From positions 80,249 to 144,248 of the forward strand of contig JAFDVZ010000008.1 in the NCBI GenBank assembly GCA_018268715.1: a stretch of 64,000 bases of DNA. The letters are read 5' to 3'. Source of the stretch: Acidobacteriota bacterium. GTDB taxonomy: Bacteria; Acidobacteriota; Terriglobia; Bryobacterales; Bryobacteraceae. The notes beneath the pieces are model-generated. The model worked only from the letters and a program-made list of their open reading frames with translations, did not search any database and was not told the origin of the DNA. How positions within the stretch are numbered: the first letter of the stretch is position 1; every line of letters starts with the position of its first letter. Of the stretch, positions 8,181-16,015 are shown piece by piece. The position numbers were made by a program, and so were the translations under genes.

Positions 8181-9119
8181 ATGCGGACCACATTGTTAGC
8201 CGCGGCCCTGTCCGGGGCCGCTCTCTTCGCACAGCCCGGGGTCCTCACCAAACAGGACCTCATCAAATACACGCCGGACTGGAAGGGCGAACGTTACGAA
8301 GACGGCCGCCCCAAAGTCCCCGACAGCATTCTCAAACGCATGAAGGCGGTCACGCTCGAGGAAGGTTGGGCGGTGCTGCGCGATTCCGGCTTCTCGCATC
8401 AATACGAAGACGGCTGGCTGAGCATCCATCCGGAAAAGGTGCTGGTGGGCCGCGCGCTCACCGCACAGTGGCTGCCCGGCCGCCCCGACATCCACAAGGT
8501 GATCGCCGAGCAGGGCAAGAAGGACGGCCGCATCGGCGCGCCGAACGCCTGGGCGGTGGACATGCTGCAACCGGCCGACGTCTATGTCGTCGACCACTTC
8601 GGCCTCAAGCAGGACGGCCCGTCCATCGGCGATAACGTGGGCAACGCCATCTACGCCAAAAGCCACAACGGCATCGTCTACAATGGCGCGGTGCGCGACA
8701 TCAACGGCCTGAAGGAGCTCGACGATTTCGTCTCGTTCGTCCGCTTCTACGACCCTTCGCACCACTTCTCCACGCTGGGGCCGCGTTTGAACTCGACGCT
8801 GATCGGCATCAATATCCCCATCCGCATCGGCGGGGCGACGGTGATGCCGGGCGACGTCGTGTTGGGGCGCGACGGCGGCGTGCTGTTCATCCCGCCGCAG
8901 TTGGCGGAAAAGGTGGTGAAGACCGCCGAGTTCATCCACCTGCAGGACGCCTTCGGACACCAGCGGCTGCGCGAAGGCAAGTACACCAGCGGCCAGATCG
9001 ACACCCGCTGGTCCGAGCCGATCGAGAAGGATTTCACCGCCTGGCTCGAGGAGAACCAGGACAAGCTCCCCGTCGCCAAGGAGCAGGTTCTCGAGATCAT
9101 TAAGGAGCGCCGCAAGTAA
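8181..9119 (+). CDS. Secreted RraA / HMG-aldolase family protein
   Basis: 312 residues. A hydrophobic N-terminus (MRTTLLAAALSGAALFAQ) looks like a Sec signal. The body matches the RraA/4-hydroxy-4-methyl-2-oxoglutarate aldolase family: the D-x20-R-D active-site pattern is present as D151 (GDNVGNAIY) and R172-D173 (YNGAVRDING). The acidic residue that often follows two positions later is Gly176 here. Family members cleave 4-hydroxy-2-oxo acids to pyruvate plus an aldehyde or ketone, or decarboxylate oxaloacetate. Some, such as E. coli RraA, also bind RNase E, which makes no sense for an exported protein. AAGGAG lies just upstream of the ATG. It is adjacent to the dehydratase, whose expected product is a 4-hydroxy-2-oxo acid, so the two may act in sequence. 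Confidence 0.8.
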   Translation: MRTTLLAAALSGAALFAQPGVLTKQDLIKYTPDWKGERYEDGRPKVPDSILKRMKAVTLEEGWAVLRDSGFSHQYEDGWLSIHPEKVLVGRALTAQWLPGRPDIHKVIAEQGKKDGRIGAPNAWAVDMLQPADVYVVDHFGLKQDGPSIGDNVGNAIYAKSHNGIVYNGAVRDINGLKELDDFVSFVRFYDPSHHFSTLGPRLNSTLIGINIPIRIGGATVMPGDVVLGRDGGVLFIPPQLAEKVVKTAEFIHLQDAFGHQRLREGKYTSGQIDTRWSEPIEKDFTAWLEENQDKLPVAKEQVLEIIKERRK

Positions 9120-9153
9120 CGCGGCCGGCGCGCAATCGTAATAGGATGCAGAT

Positions 9154-9804
9154 ATGCCATCATCCTCATTCGCGCGCATCGCCTGCGCGGCGCTCGTCGG
9201 CGCGGCCCTGTTCCAGATCCACGCCGTCGCGGCGGACTTCGTTGACATCATGCCGGATTCGAGCCTCAAGGGCTGGACCCGCATCCCCATTCCCGCCGTC
9301 GACGGTCTGAAACCCAAGCTCCAGTGGCGCGTCGACGCCGGCCAGAAGGCCCTGATCTGCGCGGGCGACGGCGGCCACGAATGGCTCCGCTACGACAAGG
9401 AGCTCGGCGACTACATCCTGCATGTCGAGTGGCGCTTCACTCCCAAAACCGAAGAGCCCAAGAAGTACAACAGCGGCATCGGCATCCGCCTGTCCAAGCA
9501 GGGCGAGTTGTGGACGCAGGCGCAGACCGGCCCCACCGGCGGCTATCTGTTCGGCGAGAATCTGTCCGACGGCGCCATCAAACGCTTCAACCTGATCAAG
9601 GAAATGAAGGAGAACCGCGTGAAGCCCGCCGGCGAATGGAACACCTACGACATCCGCGTGCAGGGCGACAAGGTGACGCTTTCGGTGAACGGCGCCGAAG
9701 TCAGCGAAATCTCCGGCATCGCGCTTCGCCGCGGCTACATCGGCCTCGAAGGGGAGTACTACGAAATCACCTTCCGCAGCATCACGCTGAAGACGCTCGA
9801 CTAA
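9154..9804 (+). CDS. Secreted DUF1080 (3-keto-glucoside hydrolase-like) protein
   Basis: 216 residues with an N-terminal signal peptide ending near AVA-ADF (about residue 27). The DUF1080 jelly-roll fold covers the remainder: LKGWTRIP near the start, EWRF and SGIGIRLS in the middle, GEWNTYDIRVQGDKVTLSVN in the second half, and GYIGLEGEYYEITFRSITL at the end. The family is a concanavalin-like fold abundant in Acidobacteria, Planctomycetes and Bacteroidetes, and some members hydrolyse 3-keto-disaccharides. It follows the RraA-like gene by 34 bases in the same direction and is followed one base later by the next gene, so it belongs to the sugar module. Substrate unknown. A second, unlinked DUF1080 gene lies at 51675-52301. 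Confidence 0.82.
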   Translation: MPSSSFARIACAALVGAALFQIHAVAADFVDIMPDSSLKGWTRIPIPAVDGLKPKLQWRVDAGQKALICAGDGGHEWLRYDKELGDYILHVEWRFTPKTEEPKKYNSGIGIRLSKQGELWTQAQTGPTGGYLFGENLSDGAIKRFNLIKEMKENRVKPAGEWNTYDIRVQGDKVTLSVNGAEVSEISGIALRRGYIGLEGEYYEITFRSITLKTLD

Positions 9805-9805
9805 C

Positions 9806-10420
9806 ATGCGCAGCTCGCTTTGTTTCGCAATCCTGGCGGCCGCGCCGCTCGCCGCCGACCCCGTGGAGGTCCCCAGGGGCGCGCACGTGCTGTTGCGGAT
9901 GATGAACTCCGTTTCGACGCGCACCGCCCAACCCGGCGACTTCGTGTATCTGCGAACCGCGACGCCCATCGTCGCCGGAGGCCGCGTCGCCGTTCCACCC
10001 GAAAGCTACGTGCAAGGCGTGGTTGTGCGATCGAAGCGAGCGGGCAAAGTATCGGGACGCGCGGAACTCGCCATCCGGCTGGAGACGCTGACGCTCGCAA
10101 GCGGGCAGGTGGTGAAGTTCGCGCCGAAAGTCGCGTCGGTTGACGGCGGCGAAAGCGGCCAGCGCGTCAAAGACCCCGAGGGCGACATCCAGCAGTCCTC
10201 CGGCAAAGGGCAGGACGCCGCCCAGGTGGCGATCCTGGCCGGCTCCGGCGCGGCGCTCGGCGCCATGGTGGACCGCACCGTCCGCGGCGCGGGCATCGGC
10301 GCGGGCGCGGGCTCCGCGGTGGGCCTCGCGAGGGTCCTGTTGACGCGCGGCCAGGAGGTCGAACTCCGCCAGGGCTCGACTCTCGACGTCATCGTCGACC
10401 GTCCTATCGCACTCGAGTAA
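9806..10420 (+). CDS. Secreted glycine-zipper protein of unknown function
   Basis: 204 residues. It has a probable signal peptide (first 18 residues, ending AA-LAAD). A beta-rich middle follows (VPRGAHVLLRMMNSVST, VVVRSKRAGKVSGRAELAIRLETLTLA) that resembles the TrbI/VirB10-like or SAF-like small beta domain. The C-terminal glycine/alanine zipper (GAALGAMVDRTVRGAGIGAG, about 150-180) can insert in or pack against a membrane. The tail reads QEVELRQGSTLDVIVDRPI. Such proteins are common in acidobacterial genomes as conserved hypotheticals. Its start follows the DUF1080 stop by one base. An envelope location is well supported; the role is unknown. Confidence 0.7.
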   Translation: MRSSLCFAILAAAPLAADPVEVPRGAHVLLRMMNSVSTRTAQPGDFVYLRTATPIVAGGRVAVPPESYVQGVVVRSKRAGKVSGRAELAIRLETLTLASGQVVKFAPKVASVDGGESGQRVKDPEGDIQQSSGKGQDAAQVAILAGSGAALGAMVDRTVRGAGIGAGAGSAVGLARVLLTRGQEVELRQGSTLDVIVDRPIALE

Positions 10421-10424
10421 TCAG

Positions 10425-11840
10425 ATGCCCAACTCGAAGTCCATGCCGCGCGCCATGCGCTGGGCGATCGTCCTTGGCGCCGGCGCGATTCTTTATTTCA
10501 CGCCATTCGCCGGCCTCGCGCCCGCCCAGCGCCACTTGCTCGCCATCTTCGCCGGCACGATCGTGGCCCTGGTTCTACAGCCGGCGCCCATGGGCGCAAG
10601 CGTCCTGATCGCCACCACGCTGCTGCAACTCACCGGCACGCTCCCACCGGCCAAGATCCTGTCCGGCTTCGCCAACGTCACGGTCTGGCTCATCTTCACG
10701 GCGTTCCTGTTCGCCCGCGCCATCACCTCCACCGGTTTCGGCATGCGAGTGGGCTATCTGTTCGTCGAATGGTTCGCGCGCACGCCGCTCACGCTGGGTT
10801 ACTCCATCGCGGCCGTCGGCGTGGCGCTCGCGCCCTTCGTTCCCTCCGACACCGGCCGGGGCGGCGGCATCATGTACCCGGTGACGCAGAGCATCGCCGA
10901 CGCGTTCGACTCCAAGCCCGGCCCCACGGCCCGCCGCATCGGCAGCTATCTCATGCTGACCGGTTTTCATACCAATTACCCCGCCTCGGCGTTGTTTCTC
11001 ACCAGCATGGCGTCGAACCCCGTGATGGCCGAGTTCGCCGCCAGGATCGCGCACGTTAACCTGAGCTGGGTCAACTGGCTGCGCGGCTCCATCCTGCCCG
11101 CTATTCTGACCTTCACGCTCGTGCCGTGGCTGCTGATGCGGCTCTCTCCGCCCGAAGTGCGGGACACCGCGCCCGCCCGCGACCTCGCCCGCCGGGAACT
11201 CGCCAGGATGGGCAAGCCGAAGCGCCAGGAAAAGTTACTCATGGCCATCATGCTGGGAGTTATGATCGGCTGGATTACCTCCCCGTGGCACAGCGTTCCG
11301 AACACCTTCGTCGCGCTGGCCGGCGTCTGCGCGATCCTGGTGTTTCACGTCATGGAATGGGACGAGTTACTCGGCGAGCGAAAGGCCTGGGACGCTCTCA
11401 TCTGGTTCGCGCCGCTGGTGATGATGTCGGACTCGCTGAACGAGACAGGAGTTATCAAGACTCTCTCCTCCGCGTTCTTTTCCCGCCTGCACGGCGTTCC
11501 CTGGCCGCTGGCGCTGGCGGTCCTGGTCATCGGCTATCTCTACATCCACTACGTCTTCGCCAGCATGACGGCGCACGCCCTGGCGCTCTATCCTGCGTTC
11601 CTGGCCGCGGCGTTGGCCTGCGGCTGCCCGCCGATGCTCGCGGCGCTGTCTTTCGCCTATTTCTCGAACCTCGACGCGGGCATCACGCATTACGGCACCG
11701 GTTCCGCGCCGCTGTTTTACGGAGCAGGTTATGTCGCCCAAGGCGACTGGTGGCGCATCGGCTTCATCCTGTCGGTGGCGAATCTGGCGATCTGGCTAGG
11801 AATCGGACCGTGGTGGCAACGTCTCGTGGGACTCTGGTGA
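10425..11840 (+). CDS. DASS/SLC13-family carboxylate transporter
   Basis: 471-residue polytopic membrane protein (about 11-13 hydrophobic segments) of the divalent anion:sodium symporter family, CitT/2-oxoglutarate-malate translocator branch. The two pseudo-symmetric substrate/sodium motifs are visible: VPSDTGRGGGIMYPV at about 143-157, and FSNLDAGITHYGTGSAPLFY at about 413-432. In the first, the usual SNT is SDT, a conservative change at a sodium-site motif. The family moves di- and tricarboxylates; here it may import acids released by the upstream secreted enzymes. It lies four bases after the glycine-zipper gene. The last 45 bases overlap the convergent isochorismatase-fold gene. Confidence 0.87.
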   Translation: MPNSKSMPRAMRWAIVLGAGAILYFTPFAGLAPAQRHLLAIFAGTIVALVLQPAPMGASVLIATTLLQLTGTLPPAKILSGFANVTVWLIFTAFLFARAITSTGFGMRVGYLFVEWFARTPLTLGYSIAAVGVALAPFVPSDTGRGGGIMYPVTQSIADAFDSKPGPTARRIGSYLMLTGFHTNYPASALFLTSMASNPVMAEFAARIAHVNLSWVNWLRGSILPAILTFTLVPWLLMRLSPPEVRDTAPARDLARRELARMGKPKRQEKLLMAIMLGVMIGWITSPWHSVPNTFVALAGVCAILVFHVMEWDELLGERKAWDALIWFAPLVMMSDSLNETGVIKTLSSAFFSRLHGVPWPLALAVLVIGYLYIHYVFASMTAHALALYPAFLAAALACGCPPMLAALSFAYFSNLDAGITHYGTGSAPLFYGAGYVAQGDWWRIGFILSVANLAIWLGIGPWWQRLVGLW

Positions 11841-12416
11841 GTTAGCCGCCCGCAGCACATCCGCGGCCCGCACCACCGTACAATATTCCCCGTCCATATT
11901 CGCCAGGCTCAGGGCGTGAACCTCATCGGCCGTCCACTCACGCCCCGCCCAGTCCTTCCGGCCGAAGGTGAAGCAGGCGTCCTCCACCAGGAAGACATCG
12001 AATCCGAGATTCCCCGCCATCCGGACCGTCGCCTCGACGGAGTTATTCGTGATCACTCCCGCCACCACCAGCAGACTTACCCCGCGCCCCCGCAATATCG
12101 ACTCGAAATCCGTCCCGATAAAGGCGCTGTTGGTTCTCTTGGCGACCACCATCTCACCGGTAACCGGCGTCGCTTCCGGCTTGAAGTCATGCCCAGGCTG
12201 ACCCGGCCGGTAATGCGACCGCGGCTCCACCGAGTCATGCCGGACGTGATAGATGGGTCGCCCCGAACCGCGCCACGCCGCCAGCAGCGCCGCGACATTC
12301 CCCTCCGCGCCGGCGTTATTACGCACGCCCCAACTCGGGTGGTCGATCGCCCTCTGCAGGTCGATCACAATGAGCGCGGAGGCGGGCGGTAGCGAAGCCG
12401 GCAGCAAACGGAGCAT
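11796..12416 (-). CDS. Isochorismatase-fold hydrolase with Cys-to-Ser change
   Basis: 206-residue member of the cysteine-hydrolase/isochorismatase superfamily. The acidic residue (VIDLQ, D19) and the lysine (VAKRTNSAF, K93) of the catalytic triad are present. The position normally holding the nucleophilic Cys (pattern GVxTxxCVxxT) is serine here: GVITNNSVEAT, S126. True isochorismatases such as PhzD work without that Cys, so a vinyl-ether hydrolase-type activity or an altered chemistry is possible; nicotinamidase-like amide hydrolysis would be less expected. The 3' end overlaps the convergent transporter gene by 45 bases. A TAAGAT box five bases before the ATG might be a -10 element of a leaderless transcript. 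Confidence 0.8.
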   Translation of the reverse strand: MLRLLPASLPPASALIVIDLQRAIDHPSWGVRNNAGAEGNVAALLAAWRGSGRPIYHVRHDSVEPRSHYRPGQPGHDFKPEATPVTGEMVVAKRTNSAFIGTDFESILRGRGVSLLVVAGVITNNSVEATVRMAGNLGFDVFLVEDACFTFGRKDWAGREWTADEVHALSLANMDGEYCTVVRAADVLRAANSPESHETLPPRSDS

Positions 12417-12447
12417 AATTCATCTTATCTGGATCCCCGCACCCGCC

Positions 12448-13737
12448 ATGCCAAAACGACTCGCCCTTCTGCTCGTGACCGCTTCGCTGCTGCTCACCGC
12501 CCAGACCACTCCGCAACCACCTCGGCCGGCGCCGGATACCGCGCCCAAGACCTACACGCTCCCGCCCGAGAAGTTACAAAAGGCCATTGACTACGGCAAC
12601 ATCCGCAATCGCCTCCACTTCATCGAATTCTTTTACGGCGTCGCGGTGTTGGCCGCCATCCTCAAACTACGCATCGCCCCGCGCTTCCGCGATTGGGCGG
12701 AGGCCGCCTCCAGCCGCCGCATCGTCCAGGCCTATGTCTTCGCACCGTTGATCGTCGCGGCCACCGACATCCCATCGCTGCCCTTTGAACTCTACCGTCA
12801 CCACATCGGCCTCAAGTACGAGCAATCCGTCCAAGGGTGGGGCTCATGGTTCTGGGACTGGACCAAGGGAGAACTGCTCGCCTGCGCCCTGGCCGGCCTG
12901 CTCGCCTGGATCCTCTACGCCGCCATCCGCCGCAGTCCGCGACGCTGGTGGTTCCACTTCTGGCTCGTCGCCGTGCCCATCGTGCTCTTCATCATGCTCA
13001 TCGAGCCCGTGGTCATCGAGCCCATGTTCTTCAAGTTCGAGCCGCTCGAGCAGAAGCATCCCGCCCTGGTCTCCGAAATCGCGAAAGTGACCCGGCATGG
13101 CGGCCTCGACATCCCCGCCTCGCGCATGTTCGAGATGAACGCGAGCGAGAAGCTGAACTCGCTGAACGCCTACGTCGCCGGCATCGGAGCCTCAAAGCGC
13201 GTGGTGGTCTGGGACACCACCATCCGGAAGATGACCACGCCGGAGATCCTGTTCGTGTTCGGCCATGAGATGGGACACTACGTGCTCCAGCACATCTGGA
13301 TGGGCGTCGGGGTGGCGGTCCTCGTCATCCTGCTGTTTCTCTACCTCGGCTATCGCGCCATGCGCTGGGCCCTCGACCGATGGGCCGGCGCCTGGTCCAT
13401 CGCGGGCGTTGAGGACTGGGCGTCCATGCCCGTCCTCCTGCTGGCCGTCGCCATCTTCAGCTTCGTCTCCGAACCGTTGATGAACACCTGCAGCCGCATG
13501 CTCGAACACAACGCCGACATCTACGGCCTCGAAGCGATCCACGGCATCGTGCCGAACGCGCCGGAAGTGGCGGCGCACGCCTTCCAGGTTCTGGGCGAGA
13601 TCTCCCTCGACGATCCCAACCCCAACCCCTTCGTCGAAATCTGGATCTACAACCACCCCGCCATCAGCGACCGCGTGCGCTTCGCCTCGCAATACGACCC
13701 CTGGTCGAAGGGCCAGCCGCCCAAATACATCCCCTGA
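12448..13737 (+). CDS. M48-family (Ste24-like) integral membrane zinc metalloprotease
   Basis: 429 residues. The ATG at 12448 is followed by a signal-like segment (RLALLLVTASLLLTAQ), which decides the start; an upstream in-frame extension would run into the divergent gene. Several membrane helices follow. The zinc site is FGHEMGHY (HExxH, about residue 271), and a downstream glutamate in EHNADIYGLE (about 355) supplies the third ligand. This architecture matches Ste24/CaaX-protease type M48B enzymes, with prominent helices before and after the HExxH. Family members clip prenylated peptides in eukaryotes or act in membrane protein quality control in bacteria; the substrate here is unknown. It is divergent from the isochorismatase gene with only 31 bases between starts. 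Confidence 0.88.
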   Translation: MPKRLALLLVTASLLLTAQTTPQPPRPAPDTAPKTYTLPPEKLQKAIDYGNIRNRLHFIEFFYGVAVLAAILKLRIAPRFRDWAEAASSRRIVQAYVFAPLIVAATDIPSLPFELYRHHIGLKYEQSVQGWGSWFWDWTKGELLACALAGLLAWILYAAIRRSPRRWWFHFWLVAVPIVLFIMLIEPVVIEPMFFKFEPLEQKHPALVSEIAKVTRHGGLDIPASRMFEMNASEKLNSLNAYVAGIGASKRVVVWDTTIRKMTTPEILFVFGHEMGHYVLQHIWMGVGVAVLVILLFLYLGYRAMRWALDRWAGAWSIAGVEDWASMPVLLLAVAIFSFVSEPLMNTCSRMLEHNADIYGLEAIHGIVPNAPEVAAHAFQVLGEISLDDPNPNPFVEIWIYNHPAISDRVRFASQYDPWSKGQPPKYIP

Positions 13738-13801
13738 AAAAGCGAAGCGGCCAGCGCCCCGCAAAAGGGCCTGGCCGCTGCTTGTTGCCGCTTCGTTCTT
13801 T
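13738..13801. terminator. Bidirectional terminator between convergent M48 protease and glnA genes
   Basis: GCGGCCAG (13747-13754) pairs with CTGGCCGC (13771-13778), and the stem continues inward with CGCCC against GGGC. Going out on the minus strand (glnA direction) the hairpin is followed by CGCTTTTTC; on the plus strand it is followed by a T-rich tract (CTTCGTTCTTTCT). An alternative outer pairing, GAAGCGGC (13745-13752 region) with GCCGCTTC (13787-13794), is also possible. The placement between two convergent stops fits a shared terminator. Confidence 0.75.
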
Positions 13802-15229
13802 CTAGAACAAGTTCCACAGGAACTGGTTGTAGACTTCGTGGTGATACTGAACTTCCTGCGGCTTCACAAACGTGCCGAGCAGCCGCGGGCAGCGATCCGC
13901 CGAAGCCTGCTTCAGGTCCGCGAAGCGCTCCTTCACATCCGCGCCCAGCAGCTTCGTCGTCCAATCCGCCTTCTTGAAGTTCTCCAGCGCATCGTAGATG
14001 TTGTCCGGCAGGTACCGCTCCGCCTGGCGCAGGTTCTCGATGGTGCTGATCGTGCCGTCCAGGCCGGTCTTGAACACCGACAACATCACCAGGTACGGAT
14101 TGGCGTCCGGACCCACCGAGCGGACTTCGACGCGCGAGCTGCGCTCGTTGCCCAGCGGGATGCGGATCATCGAACCGCGGTCCACCGCCGACGCCTTGAT
14201 CTGGTTCGGCGCCTCGAAGTGCGGATCCAGGCGGCGATAGGCGTTGACGCTCGAATTCAGCATCAGGCAGATGTCGTTGCCGTGGGTGAGGATGCGGTCC
14301 ACGAAATCCCAGGCGAACGGGCTGATCTTCTCTTCGCCTTCCGGATCCCAGAAGATGTTCTTGCCATCCTTGGTCACCGACACGTTGGTGTGCATGCCGC
14401 TTCCGTTCACGCCCACCACCGGCTTCGGCAGGAAGCTGACCGAGAAACCCATCTTGTTGGCGATCTGGCGGCAGATCAGCTTATAGAGCTGGATGTGGTC
14501 GCCCGCCGCCACCGTCTCGGCGTAGCTGTAGTTGATTTCGAACTGCGACGGCGCGACTTCGGGGTGGTCTTTCTCGTTCTGGAAACCCATCGCGCGCTGC
14601 ACTTCGGCCGACTTGTCGATGAACTGGCGCAGCGGATCGCCCGGCAGCGAGTGGTAGTAGCCGCCCGTGTTCACATACTCGAACTTGCCCGTTTCATGAT
14701 AGCGGCGCTCGGCGTCCACGCCCGCAAACAGGAAGCCCTCGATCTCGTTGGCGGCGTTCAGCGTGAGGCCCTGTTCCTTGTACAGCCCGTTGGCGTAGTG
14801 CTTCAGCACGCTGCGGATGTCGGCGGCGTACGGCGAACCGTCCTTGTCGATGACTTCGCCAAACACCAGCACCTTGCCAGGCCCAAAGATGTCGGACGGG
14901 CCCCAGTAGAACGCGGCCCAATCCATGCCCAGCCGGAGATCGCTCTCCCGCTGCGCCGTAAAGCCGCGAATCGAGGATCCGTCGAACGTCAGGTTGTCCC
15001 AGCTCTTCAGCAGGAACTTCTTGTCGTAGTCGAGCATGTGCAGGCGGCCTTCAAGGTCGCTGAACATGACGGTGACGGCCTTGATCCGCTTTTCGTCGGT
15101 CAGATACTTCAGACGCTCTTCCCGGATCTGCTCGATCGGAACGCGCTTCATCCGCTGTTCCTTGGCAGCCAGGTTCTTCTCTTCTAACTCTGCGTAAGAG
15201 AGGGTAAGAAAATCTTGCAGTCCGTTCAA
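13802..15229 (-). CDS. glnA: Glutamine synthetase, type I fold, without adenylylation site
   Basis: 475 residues. It makes glutamine from glutamate, ammonia and ATP. Family signatures are present: FDGSSIRGF (about residue 81), the ATP/metal segment KPVVGVNGSGMHTNVSV, NSSVNAYRRLDP with the catalytic arginine region, and RVEVRS. The adenylylation loop of enterobacterial GS (NLYDLPPEE-type) is not recognisable; the equivalent stretch reads RYLPDNIYDALENF. The start is TTG at 15229, chosen because a perfect AAGGAG sits five bases upstream and no ATG fits. glnE lies at 32.5 kb, so that enzyme probably modifies a different GS. The role of this paralogue (assimilation or catabolism) is unclear, but the fold assignment is strong. 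Confidence 0.9.
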   Translation of the reverse strand: MNGLQDFLTLSYAELEEKNLAAKEQRMKRVPIEQIREERLKYLTDEKRIKAVTVMFSDLEGRLHMLDYDKKFLLKSWDNLTFDGSSIRGFTAQRESDLRLGMDWAAFYWGPSDIFGPGKVLVFGEVIDKDGSPYAADIRSVLKHYANGLYKEQGLTLNAANEIEGFLFAGVDAERRYHETGKFEYVNTGGYYHSLPGDPLRQFIDKSAEVQRAMGFQNEKDHPEVAPSQFEINYSYAETVAAGDHIQLYKLICRQIANKMGFSVSFLPKPVVGVNGSGMHTNVSVTKDGKNIFWDPEGEEKISPFAWDFVDRILTHGNDICLMLNSSVNAYRRLDPHFEAPNQIKASAVDRGSMIRIPLGNERSSRVEVRSVGPDANPYLVMLSVFKTGLDGTISTIENLRQAERYLPDNIYDALENFKKADWTTKLLGADVKERFADLKQASADRCPRLLGTFVKPQEVQYHHEVYNQFLWNLF

Positions 15230-15443
15230 TTCGTCTCCTTGCGACCTTGTTAGGGTCTAATCGGAAAGTCCGCCTGTGCCACTTCGTCGTGAGCGCAAGC
15301 GCTCTCGTGGGGCTTCCGAGCGACAGGGCCGGCGAACCGCCGGGCGCCGAAGATCAGGCTTTACACCATCATCCACCGCGGGCCTATGGAAGTGGAAGCA
15401 AAAGGTTTTTATGAAATCGATTCAAAGAATGATTACGGATGTT
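15230..15443. other. Leader region of the glutamine synthetase gene
   Basis: About 214 bases upstream of glnA. Seen in it: the AAGGAG ribosome site at 15235-15240 and a compact palindrome GAGCGC-AA-GCGCTC at 15291-15304 that could be an operator. No confident -35/-10 pair and no sigma-54 (GG-N10-GC) site could be identified. No gene is evident. Confidence 0.4.
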
Positions 15444-15932
15444 TCAGCGCCCGCGCGTCGCTTTTCCAGACGCTCCGCTGAAGCCGGTTTCGGCCTTGAA
15501 GGCATCCAGCGCATTGAACACAATCGGGCAATAGCAGGCCCGGTCGATGAACTCCCACATGCGCGTCACAATGCGGCCCTCGCCGCGCACCACATGCGGA
15601 AAATCGACGCAATTGGAAGGGCGCGAATCGTAGATGGTGCACTCATTGCCCGACAGAAACACGCAACCCTCGGGGGTGCGCCGCAGCACCGGCTCGCCGT
15701 CCTCGCCCTGTTCCACGTATTGCGCCTTGAACTTCGCCAGCGGCAGCCGCATCGCCTTCGCCAGGTTCAGGATGTCGCGCTCCAGCAGCGGAACCGCGGC
15801 CACCTTGCAGCAGTTCGCGCACGCCGTGCAATCGATCTGCTCCTCGATCTCCGCGCCGATGTGGCGCAGCCGCCGCTCCACGTAGCCGTGCGTCTTCAGA
15901 TGCTTGCGGAAGCGTTCGTTCTCTTCCCGCAT
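15444..15932 (-). CDS. YkgJ-type Cys-cluster protein (putative zinc or iron-sulfur protein)
   Basis: About 162 residues from ATG 15932; a TTG at 15974 would add 14 residues. The protein has the CxxCxxCC cluster DCTACANCCKV (residues about 36-46) and a second set in GCVFLSGNECTIYDSRPSNC, followed by Cys-containing CYCP near the C-terminus. This is the YkgJ family pattern (formerly UPF0153), thought to bind zinc or an iron-sulfur cluster. No enzyme activity is established for most members. It lies 83 bases downstream of the ThuA-like gene on the same strand and ends before the glnA leader. Function unknown. Confidence 0.78.
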   Translation of the reverse strand: MREENERFRKHLKTHGYVERRLRHIGAEIEEQIDCTACANCCKVAAVPLLERDILNLAKAMRLPLAKFKAQYVEQGEDGEPVLRRTPEGCVFLSGNECTIYDSRPSNCVDFPHVVRGEGRIVTRMWEFIDRACYCPIVFNALDAFKAETGFSGASGKATRGR

Positions 15933-16015
15933 CTTCTCGCCCGCGCGGCGAATCTGTACCAGGTCCGTGATCAAAGAAGGATGTCGCCCCGTCCCTCCAT
16001 GATCGCACGCCGCGC

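Noticed and set aside
15230..15443. Possible sigma-54 promoter for glnA (TGGCAC near 15275).
   Set aside because: The required GG-N10-GC spacing is not met.
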